Source: Sorex araneus (Eukaryota; Chordata; Mammalia; Eulipotyphla; Soricidae). From it: a DNA stretch of 64,000 bases. Location of the stretch: contig NC_073307.1 in the NCBI RefSeq assembly GCF_027595985.1, positions 37,576,234 through 37,640,233 of the forward strand, in the 5' to 3' direction. Positions within the stretch are counted from its first letter, which is position 1; the number at the start of each line of letters is the position of its first letter. This document shows positions 36,321-46,817 of the stretch, piece after piece. The position numbers were made by a program, and so were the translations under genes. Under the pieces are notes generated by a model. That model made no database searches. It saw only the letters and a program-made list of their open reading frames with translations, and was not told where the DNA came from.

Positions 36321-37554
36321 AGGTTCTTAGTCATCTTTTCTCTTAGGAAATATTATTAGAATCTGAGAAAAATTACAAGAAATTGCATGTTTGGTAGAAA
36401 TGGATTGAAAACCAAGTTCATGGGCACCATCGCTACAATAAAGTTTATGACTAGTTCTACATTTAGAACATTATGATCCCCAATTGACAATTTCTCTTGT
36501 ACGTCTGAGAAGATTTCATTGGCTTTTAATATTTTTCTAAAACCACTGGAATGGCACTTGTTCTAGGTCAATTTCCTTCCTAACTACCCTCACCCCACCC
36601 ATTTCCTCTTTTTTAATTCTTCTGTAAAAGTCTGGCAGGTTTGGACTAAGTGTTTAGTTCTAGCAATTATTATATACTAGGCCTAAAATTCCAAAAATAA
36701 TTTAATTTAAATGAACCAGGGCCTCAAACCAACTCTGCAGGATGTCAATTTAATAAATTCAATAACTCAATCATTCTATTAACAATTAGGAACTTTAGCC
36801 CAGTTTCAAAGGCAAATGGTGAATCCATAAATTAAGATAGTGATTTTTCTTTAAAAATACTTTTAGACATCACATTCAGCCTCAAATACATAGCCAATGT
36901 GAAATAAATATTGAATTTTAAACACATATCTCCATTATTGCATGAAATTACAGTACAGCACTGACAAATTATGTTGGATTACCATGAAAAAGACATCTTT
37001 CTATTAGTACCATAAAGTTACAGTATAGTACTAAGAAATTATGATGGGGTACCATTAAAAAGACATCTCTATTAAAAATGATTAGGTACAATTCAGTACA
37101 TTAAACAAGTTATTTAGTGATCTGCTAGTGTCATCAGAAACAAATGTACAATTAACTTAGAACAATGATCTTCACAAATTCATTTACTGACAAGAAAACG
37201 ATCCCAAAATGTTCTCGTTCTCAAGAATCAATTGCTGATTGATTATATATAACTGATTATTAATAGAAGATATATGACTGATAATTAATAGAAGATTAGT
37301 GGATTTTGGTATATAAAATGTACTGATAAATACAATGACAATCTGTGTTTATGTTGATTCTTTTCACTGATAGAAGAGGATTCTTTTTTTTTCTTTTATA
37401 AAATCAAACCCTTAGTGGAAGGTCTAACCAAAAGAGAATCCCATTTGATTGTATTCATGTGTCAATATAAAACCTCTGTGGTAATTTGTGGACTGGCCAT
37501 TTGACTTGCTGAAAAGATTACTAAATGATCACTTAGCATTTCACATATGAAAAT
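36321..37554. other. Single-copy AT-rich DNA with a local tandem duplication
   Basis: No transposable element recognised. An approximately 71-bp unit is duplicated with divergence at 36947-37076. Confidence 0.45.
36947..37076 (+). repeat. Diverged tandem duplication, unit about 71 bp
   Basis: TTACAGTA-AG-ACT, AAATTATG-TGG, TACCAT-AAAAAGACATCT and CTATTA occur twice in the same order. Confidence 0.7.
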
Positions 37555-37705
37555 ATCAGAGCACACGTTTTACACGCAGGACCTCTGGGTTCAATTCCTG
37601 GTGCTTGTGGTACGCTGAGCCTCACTGGGAGTGCCCTCTTACTCCTTATGCCAGGAGTAAGCTCTGAGGACCAGTGGGTAATTCCCAAACAAACAGATTA
37701 ATAAC
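37555..37705 (+). mobile_element. SINE, diverged
   Basis: GGGTTCAATTCCTGGTGC (B box) and TGCCAGGAGTAAGCTCTGAG with an (AAAC)-type tail. Confidence 0.65.
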
Positions 37706-39106
37706 CCCAAAAGAAAATATCAGCATTTGACAAGCAACAGGAATTTCTCTTATCTTGTTATCTTCCACCATAGATCAGAGCATTTTTTAAGAGGCCTGTC
37801 TCAGTACTCACACAAGCAAACCTGTAACGTAAGCTTGAAATTCAGTTCTAGATCATCTTTTAACTATTACTTCTCATCTGATTCACAACCCACCAGTCAA
37901 CACGGAGGTGCCCAGACACCGTCCTCATCAAAGGATGAGGAATCCTCATCAAAGCTCACTGAATACCGGGCACCAGGAAGATGGCACTGCCAGGGTAAAA
38001 GAATCAAGCAGTTTAGAAAAAAATTTTGATAGAATAATTCTAAAACTATTTACCATACCAGAGTTTTTTTGGTTACTGATTCTACCCTCACCCTTTTAAA
38101 ACAAAGAAACATGTAGATCTGGAGTTCATGTAAATGTGAGGACCTGCAGTATGCCAGTTTGGCACATTACAAGCTTTGGGCCAGATTCCCCATTTACCTC
38201 TTCCAAGACCCTGTCATTTCGGTGAGATTAAGGTTCAAATTGCTTCAGCCCAAGACCTCTTTGGAGCAGACACACAACTGTTCTGGTTTAACTATGCCCA
38301 TTTTTCTCTCAAGTGAGTAAATACCTAAGTTCCCATGCTGAGATAGCTGAAGTGACTTTTCATTTGGCACATTTATTCTGGGAGTGTTTCACATGTTTGT
38401 TGAAACCATGCTGGGTGGGACAAAGTATTTTTATGATTACCACTTATTAACATGTATTGGGAACAGATATTGTACTTGGTCCACACAGAGTACATAAAGG
38501 AAGTCATCATCCTGCAGATGGAAATGAACAGCTTGGATGCATGTGGTGTTGGCGAACTTTAAATCTTAATGGAAACTACAGTTCGGTTGGGAAGACAGAC
38601 ATTTAATCCATAATTCCAGCTGAAACAACTTTTCAAATAAGTGTGAAGGGAATATATATGCAAAAGAGACACTTACCTTGTCATAGGATTAAGGAAGTTT
38701 CTAATAAAGAAAAGACATATAAACCAAGACTTGAAGAGACAAAGTTAGTGAGAAAAGAGTAAAAGGTGGTTTACACACACACACACACACACAAATGGCT
38801 TAAAGAGGACAGGACAAGACAACTCCACCTAGAAACTGCAATGCATAGTAGCAGTGTAAAGGAGATGGACTGAGGGGAGATAGGGACACTCAATGTGCAG
38901 AAATCAGCAAATGTACTTTGAGGATAGTGGGATTCTCAATTACATGGATCTCAATTAAGTGACATGAATGGAAAGGTTGAGGAGACGTGTTTATAAAAAT
39001 GTCCCACAAGCAACAATACTCAGTGGTGGCCATGGTAACAAGGTAGAAAATGTTTTGAAGACTATTGTCTAAGAGAGAGTTGGGACTTAGACACCGGTGG
39101 TTTGGG
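37706..39106. other. Single-copy DNA, no gene seen
   Basis: Contains a short (AC)n tract. A possible MIR-like patch lies at 38430-38540. No coding signal. Confidence 0.45.
38773..38793 (+). repeat. (AC)n microsatellite
   Basis: About ten AC units. Confidence 0.9.
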
Positions 39107-39245
39107 GGTTTTATTTGGGGGCACACACAGCAGTGTTCAGGGGCTATTCCTGGCACTGTGCTCTGGGATAGCTCCCAGTGGTACTCAGAGGATTGTGTGG
39201 TGCTGGGGATTGAACACAGGCCTCTTTCATGCAAAATCCTGGAAG
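39107..39245 (-). mobile_element. SINE, antisense, diverged
   Basis: GGGGCACACACAGCAGTGTT, CTGTGCTCTGGGATAGCTCC and GGGGATTGAACACAGG. Confidence 0.65.
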
Positions 39246-39921
39246 CTCCCAGTACTACCAGGGTGACCCAGGAAGCTCCTAGGTTCTAGGAGTGTGAAGA
39301 TTTTATCCTGAGTCCTTTACATTGAACTGCCAACCCTGTTGGTCAATGGTTGCCACTAACTGCACAATCCTGGGACCCCAAGACCTCCTTAACACTGCTT
39401 GGGACCCTTCCATATGCCACAAACAAACAACAAGAAATTACTTCACTTTTTATATGATCAAAGGTAAAAATATTTTCATATACACAAATACTAAGTCTGC
39501 TTTTTCTTAAATTTTGTGACAAAAACAATTTAATAAATAAAATACTTCACACTTTCTTTTTAATCTGATATTTTAATGAATTACTGCATGAATGTTTTCA
39601 ATTAAATAGTATGTGACTATTTTTGGAAATCTCCAGTTATTTCCAATACTCGGAGCATGTGAAGTACATTATTCATGTTCTTACAATAGATGTCGGATGG
39701 TTGTGATCAAAGTTATTGTCCCCAATAAATGGATTCATTCCTAAATAGAACCAAATATGTATAATACTTATCTGTAGTGAGTTTAGGTAAAAATAATAGA
39801 ACCAACCATCTAACCCACAAGGCTGTGAAATATTAATGTGTATTATCTTAAGGGTTGTTTTGAGATGGTTTGATACATAGCAATAATTAACTGATACGGT
39901 ACATTTTTGTAGGGGAGGAGG
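39246..39921. other. Single-copy DNA, no gene seen
   Basis: No recognised element. Confidence 0.4.
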
Positions 39922-40079
39922 GTTGGACCACACCGAATGCTCAGCAGCTCTGTTCCTGGCTCAAAGCTCATGTGTGACTCTGGTGGTGCTCTGGAGACTG
40001 TATGCAGTACCAGAGATTGAACTGGGATTTGCTACCTGCCATGTAAGAGCACTTCCCTCTGTTTTATCGCTGTCCCTAG
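39922..40079 (-). mobile_element. SINE, antisense, diverged
   Basis: GGACCACACCGAATGCTCAG, CTGGTGGTGCTCTGGAGACT and TTTTATCGCTGTCCCTAGC. Confidence 0.65.
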
Positions 40080-40295
40080 CATGGTATTTCCCTTTTATAT
40101 CTTCTTCCTAAAATTGCTCATAGAATAATTCTTTGTGTTTTTTGATCCTTTCATTCTCTTATTTATAGCTACTAAGTCTCTGTGGCACCTTATTATTCTC
40201 CTACTAGAACAGTTCTAAGAGGAAGTAAAAATATATAAAATCAATTATCTTTATAAACTAGTGAACAAACAAAATTTAATTTAAATTTTTTCATT

Positions 40296-40775
40296 TATCA
40301 CTGTATCACTGTCATCCTGTTGTTCATCTATTTACTCGAGTGGGCGCCAGTAACATCTTCATTCTTCCCAGCCCTGAGATTTTAGCAGCCTCTCCTTACT
40401 CGTTTTTCCCAATGATTGGGGTTCTTTTCAGGGTCAGGGGAATGAGACCTTTTATTGTTACTGTTTTTGGCACATCAAATACACCACAGGGAGCTTGCCA
40501 GTCTCTTCTGTGTGGGTGGGATACTCTCAGAAGCTTGCCGGGCTTTCCAAGAGGCATATATATATATTTATAATATGTATATATATATATATTTCCCTTT
40601 ATGATGATGTCCAGAAATATGTTCACTCATGCACGAGGCTCTGCCCAAGCGTATGGAAAGTGGCCTGGAGCATGGTGGCGGTTGGGTAGTGGAGGTCGGC
40701 TGCAGGGGCTGGGTCCCTTGGGGCAGGGAGTGCTCTCACCCACTCCCTTCTGAGGCACCCCTGGTTTGGAGTCCA
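40296..40775 (-). mobile_element. Long composite SINE2-related repeat with (TA)n inside
   Basis: SINE2 end TATCACTGTATCACTGTCAT, CCTGAGATTTTAGCAGCC, GGCACATCAAATACACCAC, a TA-rich tract at 40556-40592, then the GC-rich end module (GTGGCCTGGAGCATGGTGG). Confidence 0.78.
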
Positions 40776-41162
40776 GGTTATTTTCATTTACAATAACCTC
40801 AAAATACACAAAAATCTCAGGATTTAAGTTAATAAAAGAAATGCAAAGTTTTTACACTGAATATTACAAAAAATCCTGAAAGAAATTAAGAGGGTCAGAG
40901 TAAGTGGATCAACACACCATGTATATAGAGTGGATGATTCACATTGTTAACATGTAAATTGTGTCTAAATTTATCACTGCATCACTGTACACCACTTATA
41001 AATATAAGTTTTCTAAATAAAAATTGACAGCCTGTTTCTAAACTGTACATGGAAATGCAAAAACCCAATGGAACACTTTTAGAAAAAAATTATAAAACTC
41101 TTAAGATTTTTGCAAACTAATTTCAAGATTTACGATAAAACTATAATAATCATGTGTATTGT

Positions 41163-41280
41163 ATTCAACCCTGGTTCTAGCCCCAGCAATGAATAGACCC
41201 CCAAGCACCATGGGTGAGAACACAACCTGCAACTCTAATCCTCCTGCAATAGAGCAATTACAGCAATTAAAAAAAAAAGA
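41163..41280 (+). mobile_element. SINE fragment inside old LINE-1
   Basis: Short diverged piece: GGTTCTAGCCCCAGC and CCAAGCACCATGGGTG, with an A10 run. Confidence 0.45.
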
Positions 41281-41370
41281 ATATGATGTTTGCATAAGGT
41301 CAGGAAAGCAAATTAGTGAAAAAAAAGCAGAAAGTTTGTAAGTAGATGCTTACAAGGTAGACTGATTTTT

Positions 41371-41543
41371 TTGTTTGTTTTAGAGCCACACCTGGTGGTG
41401 CTCAGGATTTATTCCTGGCTCTGCTCTCAGGCATCACTCCTGGTCCTGGTGGAGAACAGGGACTTTAGGGGGTGCAGGGATTGAACCTGGATTGGCCAAA
41501 TGCAAGGCAAGTGCCATGTCTGTTGTACTATCTCTCCCACCCA
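41371..41543 (-). mobile_element. SINE inside old LINE-1 with target duplication
   Basis: AGCCACACCTGGTGGTGCTC to TACTATCTCTCCCACCCA. GTAGACTGATTTTT (41357-41370) and GTAAACTGATTTTT (41544-41557) flank it, one mismatch. Confidence 0.88.
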
Positions 41544-42644
41544 GTAAACTGATTTTTGATAAAATTCACAAGGGGCTGTTTGGAGAAAGAACAGTGCTTT
41601 TAACACCTAATTGCTGGATCAATTGGCTATCAATGTAAAAAAACATACCTCAACTTTTTCCTTATATATACCTAAAAGTATTTTTAACTGGATCATTACT
41701 CTAAAAACAAATGTAAAAATGTAAAGTTTATAGAAAAAAAGAGAAAAAATCTTTGTGATATAGGAGTAGAGAAAGATTTCTTGAACAAAAAACTAAAAGA
41801 ACAAACCGTGTTTTTAAAATGATGAACTTGGATTTTTGTCAAAATCAAATTTCTTCTCTTCAAAATGCATCAAGAGAATGTAAATGTAAGCCCATGAACT
41901 GGGAGAAAATCTTTGTAAAATATGAACTTCCCATGTCTTTTATCCAAAGTGTATAAAATTATAACATAAAAAGCAAAATTAAATATGGTTTGAATATTCG
42001 AGAAAAGTATAGCATAATTAAAACCAGCACACAAAATCAATTCAAGAAACAATTACCTCCTATCTCACACCTAAATTTTGAAATGAGAGAAAATCTAAAT
42101 ATCCCTCAAGCAACATGAAAGGAAATAAAAACATATATCCATAGCATAATTTTGGATGAGTGTTCATAGAAATTTTATTCATGATAACACCACTTAGGAA
42201 AACAAGTGAAAGAAAAAGGCAAATTATGGTTTATTCAGAGATTAGAAATACTACTCAAGAACAAATGAATCAGTTATTGAGCAACACACGATGACTCTCA
42301 AAGACATCTTGAGCAGCAGAACAGACATAAAAGTGTTATTTGTTCTTACATGAAATTCTAGAGCAAGTAAAACTAATGTAGTAGTCTGGAGATCAACTCT
42401 ATGGCTTCTAGGAAAGGGGGTGGAGTGGGCTTTTAGGGACTTTAGAATGAGAGAAATAGAAATATCTTGACAGTGATGCCAAAATACATATCATTTGTTA
42501 AAATTCATTACATTGTACACTTGAAAGGCATTCATCCTATTTTATGTAAATGATATATCGATAAAATTGATTTATTTTAAAAAGCATTATGCTTCAAAAT
42601 AACGAAGTAGACTCTTTAGAAAGGGAAGGTAAGCTAACGCCTTA

Positions 42645-42835
42645 TGTCTGAAGAGATAGTGAGTATAGCAAGAAAGGTGCTTCCTCATATTAACGCCAAC
42701 TCAGGTTTGGTCTCTGGCAACACGTAGTCTTCTGAGCACCACCAGGAATGATCCTTGAGCACTGACCAAGAGGTAAGCATGAGCACAGCAAATGTGGCCC
42801 AATGTCCTCTTACCCAAAGTTAAAAAGAAATAAAG
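42645..42835 (+). mobile_element. SINE, diverged
   Basis: CTGAAGAGATAGTGAGTATA head, GAGCACCACCAGGAATGATC and an A-rich tail. Confidence 0.75.
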
Positions 42836-42929
42836 TAAGATGATTATATAGAAAAATGCTTTCCTAGATGTTATCTATCTATATATAAATAATTTCGGTT
42901 GATTTAAATGTAATATTCAAACAGATTTT

Positions 42930-43130
42930 CACAAACACGTATTCAGGGCCTAATAGAGACTATATTCTCTGCCATACACTTGCAAACATTTCATTCTTAT
43001 GATGAATGAGCTAGATAATAAGAGATCCTATTATCCTTATTTCTGGTTAAGAAACCCAAATCTCAGAATAGTTACATAATTCATCCAATAGCTTGCTGTT
43101 GATAAATAGTGGAGACAACAGTTATCCAAG
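42930..43130. mobile_element. Ancient MIR-type fragment
   Basis: ATCCTATTATCCTTATTTCT, AAGAAACCCAAATCTCAGA and ATAGTTACATAATTCATCC match the order of a conserved MIR segment. Confidence 0.5.
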
Positions 43131-43374
43131 AACTATCTATCTCTATTACCCAGGTTTTTTTGCACTACTTGCCATATTTCAGCTTATATATCCCCTTTCA
43201 AAGCCATTTACCATGATTTAAATAGTCACTACAGTCTACTCTTTAGCTGAAGTGGCCACAGTCATGGAACCTTTAATGAGGCACTCAGCTTAATTTTTCC
43301 CAATAATCTGAACCAAAGTAGAAAATGAGACACATGTGTATCTTGTGGCAGAAGTTGCATGGTGTTTACATCAG

Positions 43375-43550
43375 GACAGAACTATGTTTGAGATCTAACT
43401 CTGTCAAAATTTAACTGAGCACATTATTTCATCTCTCTCAGCTTAAGTTTCTTATCCATAAAAACGAAAGAATTAACAACCATCCAAACATAGTGATTGT
43501 GAGGATAATATGATGCAATACATTTAAGTACTTTTTATTATGTTAGGAGT
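43375..43550 (+). mobile_element. Ancient MIR, sense
   Basis: TTTGAGATCTAACTCTG, AGCTTAAGTTTCTTATCCAT and GATTGTGAGGATAATATGAT follow the MIR core order. Confidence 0.6.
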
Positions 43551-43683
43551 ACAGAAAATCAGAAAGAATTGCTGGTTGTTAATGAATGGACAGATACCAC
43601 TCTGATAGAGGTTTTTTTTTTTTTTATTTTTCCATTACATTTCATCACTGTGGCTTTATTATAGCACTTCAAGTTCATCATTG

Positions 43684-43766
43684 TTTCTTTTCTTTTCTTC
43701 TCTCTTTTCTTTTCTTTTCTTTTCTTTTGTTTTCTTTTCTCTTCTTTTCTTTTCTTTCTTTTTTAT
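43684..43766 (+). repeat. (TTTTC)n tract
   Basis: About 83 bp of TTTTC/TTTCTC units, most likely the expanded tail of the adjacent antisense LINE-1. Confidence 0.9.
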
Positions 43767-44285
43767 TGAATCACCGTGAGATAGTTACAAGCTTTCATGT
43801 TTGAGTTACAATATGGAAGCTCAATTTCTAGTTTTTGAAGGACTGCCCATATTGTTTTCCAGAGAGACTTTTCCAGTCGGCATTTCCACCAACAGTGAAA
43901 GAGTGTTCCTTTTTCCCCAAATCCACACAAGCACTGGTTGCTTTTGTTCTTTTGAATGTGTGCCAGTTTCTGTGGTGTGAAATGATATCTAATTGTTGTT
44001 TTCATTTGCATCTCCCTGATGTCTAGTGCTGTGGAGCATTTTTTCAGGTGCCTTTTGGCCATTTGTATTTCATTTTTGAGGAGACTTCTGTTCATTTCTT
44101 CTCCCCATTTTTTAAGGGGGTTGGAGTTTATTTCTTGTACAATTCTACTACTGTCTTGTATATCCTGGATATTAATCCCTTATCAAATGGGCATTGGGTA
44201 AATATTCTTTCCCATTCTATGGGTTCTCTCCGTATTTTGGTCACTGTTTCTTCTGAAGTGCAGGAAAGGTTTTTCGGGTTTGCTT
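43767..44285 (-). mobile_element. LINE-1 ORF2 C-terminal part with internal deletion
   Basis: The minus-strand frame reads [27 protein letters not shown] and SLWKTIWAVLQKLEIELPY, the hallmark C-terminal region of L1 ORF2. The 3' tail module (TATTGAATCACCGTGAGATA) is fused directly to ORF2 sequence near 43812. Compared with 55676-56449 about 640 bp are missing. Not a host gene. Confidence 0.85.
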
Positions 44286-44574
44286 TTCTTTCTTTTTTTT
44301 TTTTTACTTATTCCATTGTTATAACTTCCTCTATCAGAGTCCATTTCGCAAGTTTGAAAGGGCTCAAGGTGCTCAACTCAATTATCTGGGATTTCCTTAG
44401 CCACAGATCAGGTTGAGGTTGCATAATTATTTAATATTGTTACTTAGTATTAATTCAATAATTCATTTAATGAATTCACTTCATATACTCCAATATGGTA
44501 TTGTGTTATAAGCCCTTGCATCAATTACTTGAAAACTTCATATAGACTACTTAGAATAAAGTATAAAAGGGATG

Positions 44575-45062
44575 TATCTGGAATGACTACACTCACTTGT
44601 GGAATATAAAGTAACATAATGGGAGACTAACACCCAAGGATAGTAGATATAAGAGCCAGGAGGATTCCTCCATGACTTAGAAGCCGGCCTCACATGCTAG
44701 GGGAAAAGGCAGTTGAGGTAGAGAAGGGACCACCAAGCAAAGGATGCTTGGAGGGCTCATTTAGGATGAGCATGCTGAAAGTTGACTATAGACTGAACAT
44801 GATGGCTACTTAATACCTGTATTGCAAACTGTAACACCCAAAATGAGAAGAGAGAGAGAGAGAGAGAGAGAGTAAAAGAATGTGCCTGCCACAGAGGTGG
44901 GGGAAGAGTGGATGGAGTGTAAGTAGTGGGAGGGATACTGAGAACATTGGTGGTGGAGAATGGGTACTGGTAAAGGGATAGTTACTCGACCATTGTATGA
45001 CTGAAACATAATCATGAAAGTGTGTAAGCCTGTAATTGTATCTCACAGTGTTCCATTAAAAA
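44575..45062 (+). mobile_element. LINE-1 3' tail, sense
   Basis: TGACTACACTCACTTGTGGA, TGCAAACTGTAACACCCAAA, a (GA)n tract at 44850-44871, the G-rich tail module and TTCCATTAAAAAATTAAAC. Opposite orientation to the L1 at 43767. Confidence 0.75.
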
Positions 45063-45337
45063 ATTAAACAAAAAAGAAATGTCTCTTGCAGAAATCCTAT
45101 TATTCTTGTAAGTAGGCCAGAAGGGAGGTCAAACTGTCCAGCGCTGCTCCATGAGCTATAGAGAAACAGTTTCACAGACTTTAAGAGTGGAAGGATTTTT
45201 CCTTTTATCTGTTATCTTCTGGAAGAGAGGCCCATAATTCAGGAAATAATTGAAATGTAAGAAAATAAAATAGTAAGCTCAGTGTTAGACATGTAGCTGA
45301 CTGGTAGGGCAATTTACTTGAACATGTGACAACCTGT

Positions 45338-45555
45338 AAAGAAAAAGGAGGAAAAGGAAGAGGAGAAGCAGGAAGAGGAGGAGGAGGGGGAGGAGGAGGA
45401 CTATGAAAGAAGAGAAGGAGGAGGAGGAGAGAGAAGGTAGAGGAGAGAGAGAGAGAAGGTGGAGAAGAAAGAGGAGGAATAGGAGGAGGAAGAGGAGAAG
45501 GAAGAGGAGATAGAGAAGGATGAAAGTAGAAAGAAATAAAGAGGAGCTAGAAAGA
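45338..45555 (+). repeat. Long imperfect polypurine tract
   Basis: About 200 bp of GGA/GAA/GA units with very few pyrimidines. Confidence 0.9.
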
Positions 45556-45690
45556 CAGCAGGTAGGATGCTTGCCTTGCAGGAGGCTGATCTGGGAACAA
45601 TACCCGACATCCCATATGGTCCCCAATGTACCACCAGGGGTAATTCCTGAATGCAGAGCCAGAAGTAACCTCTGAGCAGCACTGGGTGTG
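45546..45690 (+). mobile_element. SINE interrupted by the plus-strand LTR
   Basis: GAGCTAGAAAGACAGCAGGT head, CATCCCATATGGTCCCC and GCAGCACTGGGTGTG. The expected C/A-rich end resumes as CCCCACCAAAA after the LTR at 46756. Confidence 0.8.
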
Positions 45691-45696
45691 CTTCCC

Positions 45697-46753
45697 TGTA
45701 GGATAGTATAGTCTCAGGTAGTTTAGGTTTATTGGGTTACTTCCATCACAGTGCTCCCATTCCTCTGTGTTTATTTGTAACTTCTTTCGTAGTGTTCTGT
45801 TGACTTGTAAATATCGTTTTTATCTTCTCCTTGAGTTCTTTGCATAGTTTATTCAGAGCAATATCCTTTTTGTATGGACACAGGAAGACTTAGCAAATGC
45901 TATGCTGGGAGTCATTTGACTCTACATATTTTCCTCCTGGGTATCTGTTCTCTCGACCTAAGCCTCAGCTGCCTTCCTAGCACCCCCAAAAGCAGGGTCC
46001 CAACGTGGGATGGGATGGACCCAGGGCAAAAGCAGGGTCCCATCGTGGGATGGGATGGACCCAGGGCAAGCCGTGAGTTGTGTGCTACCCTGGCATCGAG
46101 ATGGGCCTGGCCAAAGTGCCTAATGCTTAACTATAAGTTAAGAGCTTGATCATGGACAAATGTTGTCATGATCCAAACAATGATAACTAGATTCGGACCC
46201 TGCTAGGGTGAGGAATGATTAATCTGGCCTGAGTGCTGTAGTTGAGTCTGGCAAGATGTTCCCAGGAGAGCTGCCCTTGCTATGTCCATACAAAAATAAC
46301 TAGTATCAAAAATAACTAGTATCAAGATGTTAATGAGTGTTTGGACTGAGGAAAGGAGAAAAACACCTTAAGAGTCAGGAAGGGTTTTGGAATGCCCTGC
46401 CCTCAGGAAGGGCTTTCTTATGTTGATTTTGCTACCTGTCTGGGTGTAGCCTAGAGGGCAAGGTGGGAGAGACCAGTAAGAAGGGAGACTAGAGAAGAGA
46501 GAGAGGCTGCAGTAGATCCAGGGAGAGGCCAGAGCTGGGAGTGCGGGAGATGAGAAAGATGGAAGATTGAATAAACGGTAACTAATCAGCAACCAGCTTG
46601 GTCCTCATTCTTCCTTCGCCTGTCCTTGGCCAACGGCCTTCCCAATCCAGTCCACATACTGCGGTTCCAGAGCACCGAACGTGGGCGGTGAGACAGAGCT
46701 GCCCGGAGAACTCGCGAGTGCGCACGCCCCTGAGCGAGCTTTAGTTTTTTACA
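45697..46753 (+). mobile_element. Solo LTR of an endogenous retrovirus, plus strand
   Basis: 1057 bp beginning TGTAGGAT and ending TTTTTTACA, with flanks CTTCCC (45691-45696) and TTTCCC (46754-46759), a 6-bp duplication with one mismatch. Collinear with the reverse complement of 20162-21361. AATAAA at 46570-46575 is the probable polyadenylation signal. Two internal tandem duplications are present (about 45988-46070 and 46291-46324). No internal viral genes. Confidence 0.85.
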
Positions 46754-46764
46754 TTTCCCCACCA

Positions 46765-46782
46765 AAATATGTATATATATTT

Positions 46783-46817
<35 letters not shown>
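46765..46817 (+). repeat. (TA)n then (GA)n
   Basis: Compound dinucleotide repeat directly after the SINE/LTR insertion. Confidence 0.9.

Larger units (their letters stand above)
40985..42600 (+). mobile_element. Old LINE-1 ORF2/3' end, sense, split by SINE insertions
   Basis: Decayed ORF2 order is visible: TACATGGAAATGCAAAAACC, GGAGAAAGAACAGTGCTTTT, GGGAGAAAATCTTTG, CTCAAAGACATCTTGAG and CATGAAATTCTAGAGCAAG. The 3' end reads TTGTACACTTGAAAGGC and TATATCGATAAAATTG. It is interrupted at 41163-41280 and 41371-41543. Confidence 0.75.

Noticed and set aside
43763-44095. Minus-strand 110-residue protein-like frame as a host gene
   Set aside because: Its conserved blocks are those of LINE-1 ORF2.
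45285-45682. Ser/Leu-rich minus-strand open frames
   Set aside because: They read through the polypurine tract and a SINE.
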